Below, one piece after another: positions 1 through 12,437 of a stretch of DNA of 64,000 bases. Numbering within the stretch: the stretch's first letter is position 1; each line of letters starts with the position of its first letter. Where the stretch lies: the NCBI RefSeq assembly GCF_004379255.2, contig NC_056035.1, positions 16,141,902-16,205,901 on the forward strand. Direction: 5' to 3'. The stretch comes from Salvia splendens. Its lineage: Eukaryota; Streptophyta; Magnoliopsida; Lamiales; Lamiaceae. Made by a program: the position numbers and the translations under genes. The notes beneath the pieces are model-generated. The model made no database searches and had not been told where the DNA came from. It was given only the letters and a program-made list of their open reading frames with translations.

Positions 1-30
1 CATAATCGAACCGAACCGAACCAGTAAAAC

Positions 31-1571
31 TAGACATGTCCGAACCGAACCAATAGTTAATCGGCGGTTCGGAACTGCCAGTCCAGAATCGGAACCAGAG
101 AGTCGGTTCAGGTTCAATCAAATTCCGAAATGTAACTAGTGGTTAACCGGTTCAAAAGTATGGTTTCGGCTAGGCATGGACTTTTTCAGATTTTTCAGAT
201 AGAGTTGCAGCAAAATCGGCAATTTTTTTCAAAAACCACTGGTTTAACGGCTGGTTCAGGTAGGTGTGCAGGTGGAAGGCGTAGGGCGGCAAGTGTACGT
301 CTGCAAACCAGTCAGAAACCACCGATTTTTCATCGAAAACCGTTGACTAAACCGACAGTTTTTGCCAGTTTCTAGCGGAAAACCACCGAAATTTTGAAAT
401 TCAATTTTAAAAAGCTAATCATATTTCTCTCTATTTTTCATCTATAAATATCCAAGTTCCCCATCATTTCTACTCACCTCATTCTAGTGTTGACAAGGAT
501 TTCTCTTCTAAATCTCAATTTTCTCTATTTTCTACTCTCGTTCTCTTACTTAGATTTCAATATATCTTCTTCTTGTGATGAGGACATGCATCTCCCTCCA
601 CCCGTACCACAAAGCAGTAAAACGTTTAAGTTATCATCAACTATGTTTAAATTTGTTAAACATTACAAGAAGGTCTCAATAACGTCTAGAAGTGATGATC
701 CGCTTTCTCAAAGTCCACAAATTTAAGGATAGTGGGGATATCATACTCTCATCCAATATAGAAACAATTCATCCGATCAAATATGAGCATGCCCCTACCA
801 CCAACTACTGCGTAAGTCAGGTAAGAGAACTACGTTGGCTTTGATTTCCCAATACAGTTGAGTATTGCGAATACGTAAGCACCTAAACTTAAATTTAAAA
901 TTTAAGTTGAGCTCAAATTCTTTTTCCTTTATATCTTTATTTTCATTTGTATAATTATATTTGCATATACTCTAGTTAGTGATGGAGACTTCTCTATAAA
1001 TCTGGGAGACTTTTGACAATTCACCGTGATTGTTGATTGTTAGACTAAACTCAACTCAACATTTAAGGTTGAATTGCTAAATGTATCCTCAATTTAGTCA
1101 TCTAGAAATATATCTTTCACCGACTAAGAGTATATAGTACTTTTAAATTAATTGTGAAGTCTTTTTTGTAATTTGTAAATAGCTTCGTTGTAGTCTCGTT
1201 GAAATTTACTTTCAAATATATTTAAATTTATTGTTCAAGACTTCAAGTCTTTTGTAAATTTTAAATAGCTATCGTCGTAACTTGTATTCTTGTTGAAATT
1301 TATATCAGTAAATTGCAATTGTATTCCTTGTTATTTGAATTTTATTTATGCATCTTTTAGTTTCTATTATTCTATAGTTAACTAAATTCAAAATAAAAAA
1401 AATGAAAAACAATTGAACTGGCTCGCGAATAGACCCAAAACGGCCAAAAAACCATCGGCGCCGGAAAACTGGCCAACCATAATCCGGGCCTGTTACGGTT
1501 CAAATATTTTGTAACCGTTAACCGATAATTTCAAACTGGAGCTGGCGATTTTTGAACCATGCACATGTCTA
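31..1571. mobile_element. hAT-like non-autonomous element or remnant
   Basis: The stretch is bounded by an imperfect terminal inverted repeat: TAGACATGTCC at 31-41 and, reversed, TAGACATGTGC at 1561-1571. Both ends carry many GAACCG/GGTTAACC-type motifs, as is common in the subterminal regions of plant hAT elements. Inside lies one short open stretch (about 487-726) that includes HLPPPVPQSSKTFKLSS. It could be a transposase N-terminal scrap, but no hAT dimerisation domain is visible. No convincing 8-bp target duplication was found. The 30 bases before the left end also look subterminal, so the true left end may lie outside the window. The remaining 700-1550 part is AT-rich with nothing recognisable. 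Confidence 0.4.
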
Positions 1572-2115
1572 ATCCTAATATTAAAGTAAAAATACATGAT
1601 ATTCAAAGCAATTTTTTATAATTAAAAAGTTAGATGCATCAAGAAAAAATATAGTAAGCTTTTCTAGTGAACTTCGGAATTTGTGGTTTTTAAACCGTGC
1701 ACATGTCTAATTGTAATATTAAAATAAAAATGCACGATATTCAAAGCATTTTTTATACTCTATATGGTCCGCATTAAATGTCTCATATGCCCTTATTTGT
1801 ATGGTCCTAAATAAATATCTCATTTCACTTTTACTATTTTTAGTAAATGGATCTCACATTCCACTATTCTACTCACAATTATTATAAAACTAAGTATATA
1901 AAAGTGAAATTCACGTTTTACTAACTTTTTCCATCCACTTTCCTTCATAAAGTCAAACAATTTATTAAAACTCGCACCGGTCAAATATGAGACATATAAT
2001 GGAGACCGGATGAAGTAATTAAAAAATTAGATGCATCAAGAAAAAATATAAGCTTTTCGAGAGAATATGTTCCAACTTTATGTCACAATAGACTTCGTTT
2101 ATGGTATGTGTTGCA
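1553..2115 (+). repeat. local direct duplication (about 139-bp unit), second copy split by a MITE
   Basis: A unit beginning near the hAT end (GCACATGTCTAAT, then ATATTCAAAGCA, then AGATGCATCAAGAAAAAATAT and AAGCTTTTC) occurs at 1553-1691. It occurs again from 1692 to about 2060, where a Stowaway MITE interrupts it. The uninterrupted first copy preserves the empty site of the MITE. A third, single-copy relative, in the same orientation and lacking the MITE, lies at about 33280-33400, so the sequence is also a dispersed repeat. Confidence 0.75.
1758..2015. mobile_element. Stowaway-type MITE (Tc1/mariner)
   Basis: This is a 258-bp element with terminal inverted repeats of about 30 bp (left CTCTATATGGTCCGCATT, right end reversed CTTCATCCGGTCTCCATT, both followed by a copy of ATGTCTCAT). 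It is flanked by a TA duplication at 1756-1757 and 2016-2017. The first copy of the surrounding duplication shows the same site without the element, which confirms the boundaries. It has no coding capacity. Confidence 0.88.
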
Positions 2116-2307
2116 GTAGATTCTAATCTAGACGAACTATTTGTCCATCAACAACGTTGATTCTTAAGCAAATAGATAGTGTTTATGAAACAACTACTTC
2201 AGAAATACACATTCCTTAAGATTAACCGCTTAATTGAGTTCACAATTTCCGAAACATAGCCAAGAAATTTGTCATCTCAGTTCTTTTAAAATATCTTGAT
2301 CTAAAAA

Positions 2308-2440
2308 TGTACTCCATCCGTCCCTAAAATAATGTCACAGTTGGACCGAGTACAAATTTTAACAAATGTAATAAAAAATGAGTTGAAAAAGTTGATAGGA
2401 CGTGTGTCTTATTTTTAAAGTATTTGCGATGGGAAGTATA
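2308..2440. mobile_element. one-ended Stowaway-like MITE remnant
   Basis: It begins with CTCCATCCGTCCCTAAAATA, the usual plant Stowaway terminus, and runs through the typical AT-rich interior. A clear matching right terminus is missing; only GATGGGAAGTAT near 2430-2440 faintly resembles one. It is probably truncated. Bases 2116-2307 to its left hold nothing recognisable. Confidence 0.5.
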
Positions 2441-2489
2441 TTAGGTGTGTTTTTATCTCTCGAAACACACGTCTATTTACATTCATAAT

Positions 2490-2492
<3 letters not shown>

Positions 2493-2540
<48 letters not shown>
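2493..2540. repeat. (AT)n microsatellite
   Basis: An uninterrupted run of AT dinucleotides of about 48 bases. It abuts the left end of the MULE-like element and probably contains its target duplication, which hides the exact boundary. Confidence 0.95.
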
Positions 2541-2543
<3 letters not shown>

Positions 2544-2731
2544 TTAGTGATCAAGATATAACTAATCTTAAGTGTATAACTAGAGAACAAATCTCAGCCA
2601 CACATCTTAATACTCCAAATTAATCCTATGGCTTAAATAAACTTTCAGATTTTTATGAAAAAAAACTTGTCCAAGGGCATTTTTGGGAATTCAATACATC
2701 AATGTGAATTCATGAATAACATATAATCATC

Positions 2732-3040
2732 GTGAAATCCATGCGCCGCGCCAGCTGTCTCTGTGGCGGAGCTGCCGCAGGCTCCGCCCACTCCGACGCC
2801 TTCTTAGACGGCTCCGGCGGCTGCACCGCCGCCGTCGGTGGTGATCTCGTCGACTTCTTCGGCTCCGGCGCTGTATGCATCGTCCGTCGGTGGCTATACC
2901 TCTACGTCGGACTCACCGGGATCAGCGTCGGCGGGAAATCTCTGAGGATCCAGCGCGGCGCGTTTGTGATTGGGCTAAGCCGACAACCAATCCGATCACC
3001 AAACCAGCTACGAAGGACATGTGGAAGAAAATGAGCTAGC
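2732..3040 (+). pseudogene. GC-rich captured gene fragment, unidentified
   Basis: A sharply GC-rich, codon-like island stands in AT-rich surroundings. The open frame from the ATG at 2738 encodes an alanine/glycine/serine-rich stretch (GGCTAAVGGDLVDFFGSG) and ends at a stop near 3034. An alternative frame ends in DMWKKMS followed by a stop. I do not recognise the protein. The base composition, the position between inverted ends and the absence of flanking exons suggest a fragment of a host gene captured by the surrounding element. Confidence 0.35.
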
Positions 3041-3496
3041 TCAGCAGCGTCAGATTTATGAATTCGAAGCTGGTAGTGAGAGAGTGAGTAATGTGGATGG
3101 GGACTTGATTCTGACTGTCTTCAACGTTTTCTGATTTAATGGCGGATTATAGTTTGGGATTAGTGATTTTTCTGTAGGCTTTCCGCTTCTAATTCTGCCG
3201 TTGCAATCATGCTAAGGCAAGAAGTTAAAACAAGGGGCAAATCATTTATTTCCACATGCCTAGTTTTCAACCTGAAGTTTCAAAGTTCTGGTCTTATTTT
3301 CTCCTTTAAATATTAAATCCACAACTATTTGTCTATTGAGCAATCAATAGGCCGAACATTTTTAAATTATTTATAATTGTGGAAAATAGTGTTTAGCAAT
3401 CAATCGGCCGAACTTTGCAATTCTCTTAAATTAGTAGACTTTCTTGGTTTATTATTTTTTAATTGTAAAGAAGGAAATACTAATAATTGTTATTTA

Positions 3497-4120
3497 CAAA
3501 ACACATCACTCTGAGCATGATTTTACTTCACTGTTGTTTACAAAACACATCACTCTTAGCATGATTTTACTTCACTCTTATTTACAAAACACATCACTCT
3601 TATTCTGATTTCACTTCACTCTTGTTCAGAAAACACTTCACTCTTGTTCAAAAAACACTTCACTCTTGTTCACAAAACACATCACACTTATTCTGATTTT
3701 ACTTCACTCTTGTTCACAAAACACATCACTCTTATTCTGATTTTACTTCACTCTTGTTCACAAAACACTTCACTCTTGTTCAGAAAACACTTCACTCTTG
3801 TTCACAAAACACATCACTCTTATTTTGATTTTACTTCACTCTTGTTCACAAAACACATCACTCTTATTCTGATTTTACTTCACTCTTGTTCACAAAACAC
3901 TTCACTCTTGTTCAGAAAACACTTCACTCTTGTTTACAAAACACATCACTCTTATTCCGATTTTACTTCACTCTTGTTTACAAAACACGTCACTCTTATT
4001 GTGATTTTACTTCACTCTTGTTTACAAAACACATCACTCTTATTCTGATTTTACTTCACTCTTGTTTACAAATTACATCACTCATATTCTTATTTTACTT
4101 CACTCTTGTTTACAAAACAC
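3497..4120 (+). repeat. 22/44-bp minisatellite
   Basis: A tandem array is built from two related 22-bp units, TTCACTCTTGTTCACAAAAC plus AC and ATCACTCTTATTCTGATTTT plus AC, alternating mostly as 44-bp pairs with occasional extra copies of the first unit. Roughly 28 units are present, with low divergence. The reading frames through it are a by-product of the periodicity and are not genes. Confidence 0.93.
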
Positions 4121-4306
4121 AAAGAACAACACATAAATATGAAGTGATCTAATTCCAAACACAAGCACCATCAAGATTCAAGAAATCAAATTCTCATAAT
4201 AGCAGTGATCAAAAATATACGCCAGTGCAGCAAACACAAAATTGAAGCAAATTAAGTGCATTATTTAGCAACAATTATCCAAAACTGAAACTCTAATCAA
4301 CAAAAA

Positions 4307-4699
4307 TCAATGATTTCTTTGAGCATGGAAGTAGAATATGACAGCAGCAGCAGTGGCAATGGCTGTGACCATCCACCTCCTTCCACCGCCGATCTCCCTA
4401 ATCACCATCTCCTTCTCATCAAAGCACATCTGCATTTCCTACTCCGTCAAATCTTCCGATTCTAATTTCTCCACAATCCTTTCCAAAACCTGGATTCGCT
4501 CATCTCTAGCATCCAATTCCACCATCAGCAACGCCTTTTTCCTCCAATTCAACGTCCGATTCCTGCAAAACGTGATGACGGCGACGCCAACATCGACGAG
4601 AAGGTTGAATCGCACGAATTTTGCAGAAGAGAGAAGAAAAGGTTGAATCGCACAATGAGGTTGAATCTCCTGCCACCGCTGCAACAACGGCAGGTACAA
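4307..4699 (-). pseudogene. captured 3' exon fragment of a small membrane protein gene, with in-frame stop
   Basis: Read on the minus strand, the frame gives NLLVDVGVAVITFCRNRTLN, then a coiled-coil-like stretch (ARDERIQVLERIVEKLE), an in-frame TAG at about 4437-4439, and then a tail with a hydrophobic segment (MVTAIATAAAVIFYF) ending at TGA (4307-4309). The heptad-like coil followed by a C-terminal membrane anchor and natural stop argues for a real exon. I do not recognise the family. The single TAG sits in otherwise well-preserved coding sequence and is probably a nonsense change after capture. The Athila target site begins 43 bp upstream of the frame. Confidence 0.5.
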
Positions 4700-4741
4700 G
4701 GCGGTGATGAGGATGGAGAAGAGAAGATGAATTCTAATTTG

Positions 4742-4746
4742 CCGAC
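4742..4746. repeat. target-site duplication, left copy (CCGAC)
   Basis: Five bases matching 32598-32602 exactly. They pair the two outer LTRs as one insertion event. Confidence 0.9.
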
Positions 4747-6256
4747 TGATAAGTCGTATTCTAGGCCTTGGTTACTGGTCAGTATGTTGTGCAAAATTGA
4801 TTATATCTGCAAAACAGTTGCTCAAAGTGTGCAGGTTAAGTGTTCTAGCCAGTAGGGAAGTTTCGGAATGTTCAGGTGAAAAAGGGCGCCAGCATGATCT
4901 CATACTGATCTGTATTCGTGCTGAAACGGCTTGAGATGGAGAAGACGGATAGCTGGGACGGATTACCCATAATTGAGGGCAAAGAAGTCATCTCACCGCA
5001 AGGTTTTACCCTAAAATCAAGGGTAAGCCTCCCTATAAAAGGAAGTCACTTGGAGAGAGAAAAGATATACACATTCACTCATTCACCACCATCTTTAGGT
5101 AGAGAGTTCTCTCGGTAATACCAGTCTTTCAGCCGTGTCCCGCTTCTTGCCTCGCCGCAGCCATGATCACCTGACGCCCAGATGTTCCCAGATGTTCCCG
5201 GAGTACCAGTCATCCTTGTTCCAGCCAGCAAGATCATAGTTTAGAGATTCCATCGCCCGGAGCGGCAAAACACTTTTAGTTCGCTTTCGTAGTTTAATTT
5301 ACTTGCATTTTCCTTACGTTGGATCTTTGTTGCTTTTGGGATATTTTCTGCTTTTGAAGTGCTTGTTGAAGATCCGAACGTGTTTATGCTATGAAGTTGA
5401 TTTCCATTTCGTTTATGGTGTTGTTTTCTTTTCCTTCCTTGCCTAGTTAGCCTAGATCTAATGTTTCTTTGTGTTTTAAGTGCTGAACCTATAATTTCTG
5501 TTTTACGTAGCAAGTTTCTCTAGGATAGTATAATCTGGCACTGTTTGATTGTGAAGTAAATCGTTGCATACAAAGCTTAGTTTTAATTTCCGAATCGTTC
5601 GTCCATGTTGACCAGTATGCAGAAGTCCAGCTCCAGTGTTTGATTTCAGATTTGATTTCGTTGTTTTAGATCTGTGTTAGCGAGTTGATAATCTGTGTTT
5701 TTCGTGTTGAATCTGGATTGTTATCTGAGTTTTGGATGTGTTTGTTGAAGGAGATGGCGTCTATTTCAATTGGAGGGGACCACTTTTGCTTTTTAGAAGC
5801 TTTTTGCTTTTGTCCTTCACCTTTAGTACACCCTGCAGATCTGTCAGCCTAGTCACCACAACTACCACTTATTCTCTGCTTTTCTGTTTAGCCTTTTATA
5901 GTAACCTAGTACTTTCCGCATATTTTTTGTTACACCGCATCCACCATAATTCCACGTACACTACTACATGTCGACCACCATTCACCCTTCCTAGTCAGTA
6001 GGACACCATCTTAATTTCCAGTCTAGGTAGAGACTCAACCCAAGCGTGGTAGCTAACCAAACCTTCCAAAATATCACCGCGGTAGTTTAAACGCACCATC
6101 TCTGTGGGATTCGACCCTTATCACCACTATACTGATCAGTAGGAGTGGGTTGAGGAATCTTTGAAACCAGGGTCTAGGCTTAGTTAGGATCTCTATCCTG
6201 ACCATTAGGATATATCCTTGCTTGAACGACACCTACGCACCCCTGTTGTCCTTTCA
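4747..6256 (+). repeat. 5' LTR of the outer Athila
   Basis: 1510 bp, TG...CA, nearly identical to 31087-32597. The U3 portion has a TATA box (TATAAAAG, 5034-5041). A CT-rich leader follows (CACATTCACTCATTCACC), so transcription probably starts at about 5065-5075. It also carries the palindrome ACTGATCAGT at 6131-6140. Short open frames inside the LTR have no counterpart among known proteins and are not called as genes. Confidence 0.93.
5034..5041 (+). promoter_or_regulatory. TATA box of the outer LTR promoter
   Basis: TATAAAAG lies in CCTCCCTATAAAAGGAAG and is conserved in both LTRs (the 3' copy is at 31374-31381). The following 30-40 bases are C/A-rich, as around plant retrotransposon start sites. 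Confidence 0.6.
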
Positions 6257-6258
6257 AA

Positions 6259-6276
6259 TGGCGCCGTTGCCGGGGA
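6259..6276 (+). other. primer-binding site, tRNA-Asp type
   Basis: TGGCGCCGTTGCCGGGGA begins 2 bases after the 5' LTR and complements the 3' end of plant tRNA-Asp (ending CAACGGCGCCA). This primer is the one commonly used by Athila-group elements. Confidence 0.85.
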
Positions 6277-6362
6277 TGGATGGCATTTTTGAGTTGCTAT
6301 TGTGTGTGATACTTTGGTGTATATATTGTGTATAATTTTCCTTTTGCTTTTCATTTCAGTTT

Positions 6363-9300
6363 ATGAGCAGTAGCTCGCCTCCTGATCAGTGGAGGCCGAA
6401 AATACTCAAGCGAGGAACTATACTCGTAACCACTCGTTCTGGCCTGTCGACCACCTTGTCTGACCTAGGCACGAGTAGTGACGAAGAGAAGGGCACCATA
6501 GAGGGACCAATCCAGAAGAGAAACCACTGTTGGAAGGCATCCCAAGGGAAATGGCCAACCAGGGAGATGAAGACCCGGAGATCGGGACGCTGAACGCACA
6601 TACTGAAGGAGAGCCCCCGCAAGCCATAGTCGTTACTCCAGGGCAAACCGCCTGCGATGTGAAGCCTCATGTGATCGCGATCCTACCTACATACTGTGGA
6701 AAGAGCTATGAAGGACCGTATGAGTTTCTCCATGAGTTTTGTAAAATTTGTAGGGCGCAGAGGAGACCAGCAGGAGCGACTGAGGATGATTATAGGCTGA
6801 AGGCTTTGCCATTTGTGCTCAAGGGGGAAGCTAACACCTGGTTCATGCGCCTGCCCCCTAACTCTATTGAGACTTGGGCCGATTTCAAGTCAGCATTCCT
6901 GGGCGAGTTTTTTCCATCATCCAAGACAAGCGCGCTGAAGAGGGAAATAACTAATGTGAAGCAAAGGTATGATGAACCCTTGAGTGATTATTGGACAAGA
7001 TACATGGGTCTTTTGGAATCATGTCCCAACCATCGCATGGCGGACATTGAAGTACATCATACTTTCTACGAAGGTATGAACGCGGTAACCAAGGACCTGG
7101 CAAATTCATCGTCAGGAGGAAGCTTCACGCAGCTACGGGTCAGCGAAGCGAAGAGAGTCCTAAGGAAGCTACTGAATGCAAAGAAAGAGTATGACCATTC
7201 AAGGGAAGGATACAACCGAGAGCGGGCTGCTGTTGCCTCGTCTACAAATCAGGAAAATAAGCTGGAGCAGAAAATGGATTTGAAAATGGAGGAGCTGAAG
7301 AAGTCACTTCTGAGTGTGATCGAGAAGAGCACTCCATCACCTCCTCCAGCTGGGAGTTACAAGGGCGCAGAGCAGGGAAATCAAGGACCAAACTATGATC
7401 AACCTAATGACTTTGGGAATATGGAGCAAGTTAATGCTGCAGGGTACTTCAATTCTAGTGGGCATTGGATTCAAGGTAGACAACGGGATGCACCATGGAG
7501 GGATCATCCAAACTTCCGATGGGGTGACGGAAGCCAAAATCAGAACCAAGGTCAGAACCAGTACAACCCCCATCCGAACCAAAACCCTAACCGTGGAACA
7601 GCAAACCCAGACTACCAGCCCAACTGGTCAGAAAGAAACCAACAATCCCAAAACCAAAACCCACAAAACCAGAACCCGAACCCTATCTATGTGCCGCCCC
7701 ACCAGAGAAACTTCCAAAATTTCCAAAATCAGCCGAACCCAGGACCCCAACACCATCAGAACCAAAATCAATTCCAAGGCCAGCACCAGAATCAATATCT
7801 TCAAGATCAGTACACCCCTCCTGCCCAGTATAACCAATACCCGCCTAATCAAGGCCAGCAAAACTCCCAGAACTATCAACACCAAGGGCCGAGTCATTTC
7901 CAAAATTCGAACAGGCCAAGGAGATCCGTCGAGGACATGATGGGTGAAATGCTAGCGTCACAACAGAGTATCAAAGGAGAATTGCAATCCCATAATGAGG
8001 TCGTGCAGGGGATGCAAAATGCCCAGAAGGAACATAAGGCGAACATGGATATGATGAATAGGCAGTTAGCTCAACTGGCCAGTTCGGTGGGTGATTTGAA
8101 GGGAAATGCGGGAAAACTCCCATCTACAGTCCAAGTGCCCGAAAAGGCAAATGTGAGTAAGGTTACGTTGAGGCCAGGAACTACTTATGACGCGCCTCAA
8201 CCGAAACGACCTAGTGGAGGATCCAATGGAACGAAGATAGGAGGCGATACCATTTCAGCGGAAGAATTAGGGAGACCTATGCCTCGGATGCAGGATCCAT
8301 TCTTCTTGGATGATACACCAAGTGTAAGAGGTGAACCCGACACCCTACTGACCAAGAAAGAACCCCCTCAAGAGGAAGAGCCCAGAATGGAGGCCCAGAC
8401 CCAGGAACTACCCAAGAAAGACTCCAAGAAGGTTGCTGAGGGACCAGTAGAGGAGAAAAAATGGGAGAAACCATTCCCATTCCGATTTGTTACGAAGAGG
8501 AAGAAAGAGAACCCGGTTGACTACTTGTCGATTTTTGGGAAGTTGGATGTCACCATACCATTCCTCCAAGCCGTGAAGCTACCCCCTCTCGGAAAATTCA
8601 TAAAGGACTTCATAGCCGGAAGAGCCCAGAAGGATGGCAAGATTATGGTGGAAGGGATAGCGTCAGCAATAGTGCAAGAGGAGTTACCACCCAAGAGAGC
8701 CGACCCAGGTATGTTCACCCTACCCATAACTATAGGAGATGTGAAGGTCGAACATGCAATGTGTGATTTGGGGGCATCTATAAATGTCATGCCATTGTCT
8801 ATCTATAACCGGTTGAAAGGAGTGAGGCTGTCAAATACTAGGGTGTTGATCCAACTGGCTGATAGGTCATGCATAAGTCCTGAGGGAGTTTTAGAAAATG
8901 TGTTAGTAAGAGTGCATGATTTTACATACCCTGCTGATTTTTATGTGATCAAAATGAGTGAGCATGAAGCGAGGGAGTCTAGTGGAGTCTTGTTAGGAAG
9001 ACATTTTCTGAGAACGGCCAAGACAATAGTGGATATGGCTGAGGGGACTATTTGCATTGATTTTCATGGGGAGAAGTTTACCTTCGATATAAATGATGCC
9101 ATGAAGAAACCCATCGATTTTGAAAATCTATGCTATGTTGATGTGATTGACCCCCTAGTCGAAGATTTTCTTGAGACCGAACTCTTGCAGGAGAAACTCC
9201 AGGCTTTAGATGTTTATGAACAGGCTGACATAGAAGCTGCTGCATGGTGTGATCTGATCAGTAGCCAAGGGTTGACTGATGAAGAAATAGAAGTAGCGAT

Positions 9301-9685
9301 CAAGGAATTCTGTCAGAAATCGGAGTTCGTTGGAGCCGCAGGGGCTCAGCTACCAGTCAGTATAGAAGAACCATCAGAGGGAGATTTAGAAAAAGAAGAA
9401 GAGACTGAGAAAAACCCTCTACCCGAAGACACACTTCCACCCCAAGTTGAGCTGAAGAAGTTGCCACCGAATTTGAAGTATGCCTTCCTTGGAGAGGATA
9501 ACTCATATCCAGTGATCATCAGTAGCAGCCTTACGAAGGAACAAGAGGCTAGGCTACTGATCGTGCTGAGCAAGAACAAGAAGGGGATTGGATGGAGTCT
9601 TACAGATTTAGTTGGAATTAGCCCCGACGTCTGCATGCACCACATTAGGTTGGAGGAAGGAGCGAAGGCACATCGAGATGCTTAA
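6363..9685 (+). pseudogene. outer Athila gag and protease portion of gag-pol
   Basis: The polyprotein probably starts at ATG 6363 (MSSSSPPDQWRPKILKRG) in one frame and shifts frame between 6482 and 6530. It is then open to 9685. A retrotransposon-gag domain lies at about residues 50-230 of the long frame (KALPFVLKGEANTWFMRLPP). An asparagine/glutamine-rich linker follows (about 330-460). Next come an acidic/lysine-rich spacer and an aspartic protease with the DLGAS active-site motif near 8766-8780 (DLGASINVMPLSIYNRL). The frame ends at TAA 9683-9685 just before the reverse transcriptase. The next section is in the same frame, so this is a nonsense change and not a programmed boundary. The protein would form virus-like particles and process the polyprotein, but this copy is broken. 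Confidence 0.88.
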
Positions 9686-9703
9686 AGGAAGGTAAACCCT
9701 AAC

Positions 9704-10507
9704 ATGCGAGAAGAGATATTGAAGGAAATCTTGAAGCTGTTGTCACTAGGGATTATCTATTCAGTACCGGATAGTGAGTGGGTCAGCCCGATCCACATGG
9801 TCCCAAAGAAGTCGGGCATCCAAGTAGTTCAGAATGAGAGGAATGAGCTGATCCCAACGAGGCTAGTCACGGGCTGGCGAATGTGCATCGATTACCGTAA
9901 GCTGAACAATGCGACCAGAAAGGACCATTTTCCCCTGCCTTTCATCGACCAAATGTTGGAAAGATTAGCTGGGAAGAAGTTTTTCTGCTTTCTAGATGGG
10001 TACAGCGGGTATTTCCAAATTTACGTAGATCCTGAGGACCAGGACAAGACCACTTTCACTTGCCCGTTTGGAACCTATGCATACCGTCGCATGCCTTTCG
10101 GCCTATGCAACGCTCCAGGGACGTTTCAACGATGTATGATGAGCATATTTTCCGATTTGATTGAGGATTGCATAGAGATATTCATGGATGACTTCACAGT
10201 TTACGGAGACTCGTTCGACTCTTGCCTTCGCCATTTGGATATAGTTTTGGAAAGGTGTCAAGCAAAGAGTTTGGTTTTGAACTTTGAGAAGTGTCATTTT
10301 ATGGTCACCGAAGGGATAGTTTTAGGACACGTGGTCTCAGAAAGAGGTATCCAAGTGGATCGAGCCAAGGTGGATGTTATATCAAAATTGCCATTCCCTA
10401 CTGATCAGAAGAGAATAAGGGGTTTTCTGGGGCACGCCGGATTTTATCGAAGATTTATCAAGGATTTCCAAGATCGCCCAACCCCTTACCAGATTACTTC
10501 AGAATGA
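9704..10507 (+). pseudogene. outer Athila reverse transcriptase segment
   Basis: It continues the gag-pol frame after the TAA at 9683-9685. Reverse transcriptase motifs are in order: RMCIDYRKLNNATRKDHFPL, FCFLDGYSGYFQI, RMPFGLCNAPGTFQRCMMSI, and the catalytic FMDDFTVYG (about 10183-10209, the YxDD-equivalent box). It ends with [14 protein letters not shown] frameshift at about 10466-10470 throws the reading into a stop at 10505-10507, while the coding sequence resumes in another frame. The FMDDFTVYG box and the flanking sequence are Athila-like. Confidence 0.9.
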
Positions 10508-10508
10508 C

Positions 10509-12437
10509 GTGGAGTTCGTTTTTGATGAGCAATGCAAGGCTGCTTTCAATCTTCTCAAGGAAAAAATGATATCCGCACCTATCATAAGGGCTCCTGACTG
10601 GAACCATCCTTTCGAAGTAATGTGCGACGCCAGCGATTTTGCGGTAGGAGCCGTGCTGGGTCAGAAGATCGATGGGAAGAGGTACGTAATTTTTTATGCG
10701 TCCAAGACTCTAAATCAAGCCCAGCGGAATTACGATACCACTGAAAAAGAGATGTTGGCAGTAGTGTATTCTTTCGAGAAGTTCCGGCCATATTTGCTGG
10801 GATCCAAAGTCATGGTGTATACTGACCATGCAGCGATTAAGTATCTGATTGCTAAGAAGGAATCCAAACCACGCTTGATCCGATGGGTACTCTTATTACA
10901 AGAATTTGATTGGGAGGTGGAAGATAAGAGAGGAGTCGAGAACAAGGTGGCAGACCATTTGAGCAGAATAATGCAAGATGGAAACGGTGAGGAAGTGCAT
11001 GACAAGTTTCCGGAGGAACATTTGTGTGAGGTGATTTTTGCGCCCAGAAAAATTGATTGGGAAGAAGTGTTCAACCTTACTGGTCAAATTGATACAGCAA
11101 AAGGAAAAGAGAAGGTAGGGCAAGAGCCATGGTATGCGGACCTGGCCAACTACCTAGTAACTGGAGAGCTTCCAGAAGTACCGAGTGTTACCAAAGCCCA
11201 AAGAATGAAGATCAAGAGTGAAGCAAAATACTACTTTTGGGACGACCCCTATCTGTGGAGAGTGGGGTCCGATCAAGTGATAAGGAGGTGCATTCCTGAC
11301 TGGGAGCAGTGGGATGTTTTAACACACTGCCATTCGTTAGCATGTGGAGGGCACTTCGGGTCCAAGAAGACGGCCAGGAAGATTCTGGATAGCGGCTTTT
11401 ACTGGCCAATTCTCAACAAGGATGCGTACGAGTTCTGCAGGAGCTGTGAGCATTGCCAACTGACCGGTGGAATATCTGCCCGGAATGAAATGCCGCAGGT
11501 ACCTATAATAGTTTGCGAGCTATTCGACATATGGGGAATGGACTTCATGGGTCCGTTTCTTTCATCCTATGGGAATCTGTATATCCTAGTTGCCGTAGAC
11601 TACGTCTCCAAATGGGTAGAAGCCAAGGCCACAAGCACGTGTGAAGCCAAGGAGGTGGCCAAGTTCTTAAAGAGTCATATCTTCAGCCGATTCGGTGTGC
11701 CCAGGGTGATCATATCCGATCAAGGTACACACTTCTGTAATCGCACAATTGAAGCCTTAATAAAGAAATACGGTGTGCACCATAGACTATCCAGCCCTTA
11801 CCATCCGCAAGCAAATGGTCAAGCGGAGATTTCTAACCGCGAGATAAAGAAAATTCTGGAGAAGACTGTGAACACTTCTAGGAAGGATTGGAGTGTAAGG
11901 TTAGAGGATGCTCTCTGGGCGTATCGAACAGCCTACAAAACCCCCATAGGCATGTCCCCTTACCGGATTGTTTTTGGGAAGATGTGCCACTTACCGGTTG
12001 GGATCGAGCATCGAGCATACTGGGCAGTACAGAAAGTGAATATGGATGCTACAGCCTGTGAAGAGGAAAGGAAGCTGCAACTGCAGGAGCTTGAGGAACT
12101 TAGATTGGAGTCATTCGACTCAGCCATGTGGTACAAAGAGCGAACTAAATTGTGGCGTGATCGAAATCTGAGAACTAAGGAGCTCCATGTTGGCCAGAAA
12201 GTACTACTCTTCCAGTCAAGATTGAAGCTTATGCCAGGGAAGCTCAAGTCCAAATGGACAGGACCTTATACCATCACTGCACTCCGATCTAATGGAGCTG
12301 TAGAAATTTCAGGGAGTTTTCCTAACTCAGAACCTTTCATAGTAAACGGACATATGCTAAAAAATTTTAGGGAAAATAGTGAGGTGGGTGTAGTAGACGA
12401 AATTCCACTGCAACCACTTACTACGGTGGTCTACTGA
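10509..12437 (+). pseudogene. outer Athila RNase H and integrase segment
   Basis: RNase H motifs are [19 protein letters not shown] and [11 protein letters not shown]. The integrase has its zinc-binding HHCC region ([12 protein letters not shown] ... CRSCEHCQ). The DDE core shows WGMDFMGPF, then ISDQGTHFC, and [18 protein letters not shown] with the catalytic glutamate. The C-terminal part is [17 protein letters not shown]. There is no chromodomain, consistent with Athila and not chromoviruses. The frame is intact across these domains and ends at TGA 12435-12437, which overlaps a copy of the palindrome ACTGATCAGT. Confidence 0.9.

Noticed and set aside
3497..4120. Regular repeats resembling a CRISPR array or a repeat protein
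   Set aside because: Units are head-to-tail with no unique spacers, and the genome is a plant; the open frames only reflect the 22-bp and 44-bp periods.
7395..7940. 181-codon threonine/arginine-rich frame overlapping gag
   Set aside because: It is an alternate frame of the N/Q-rich gag linker.
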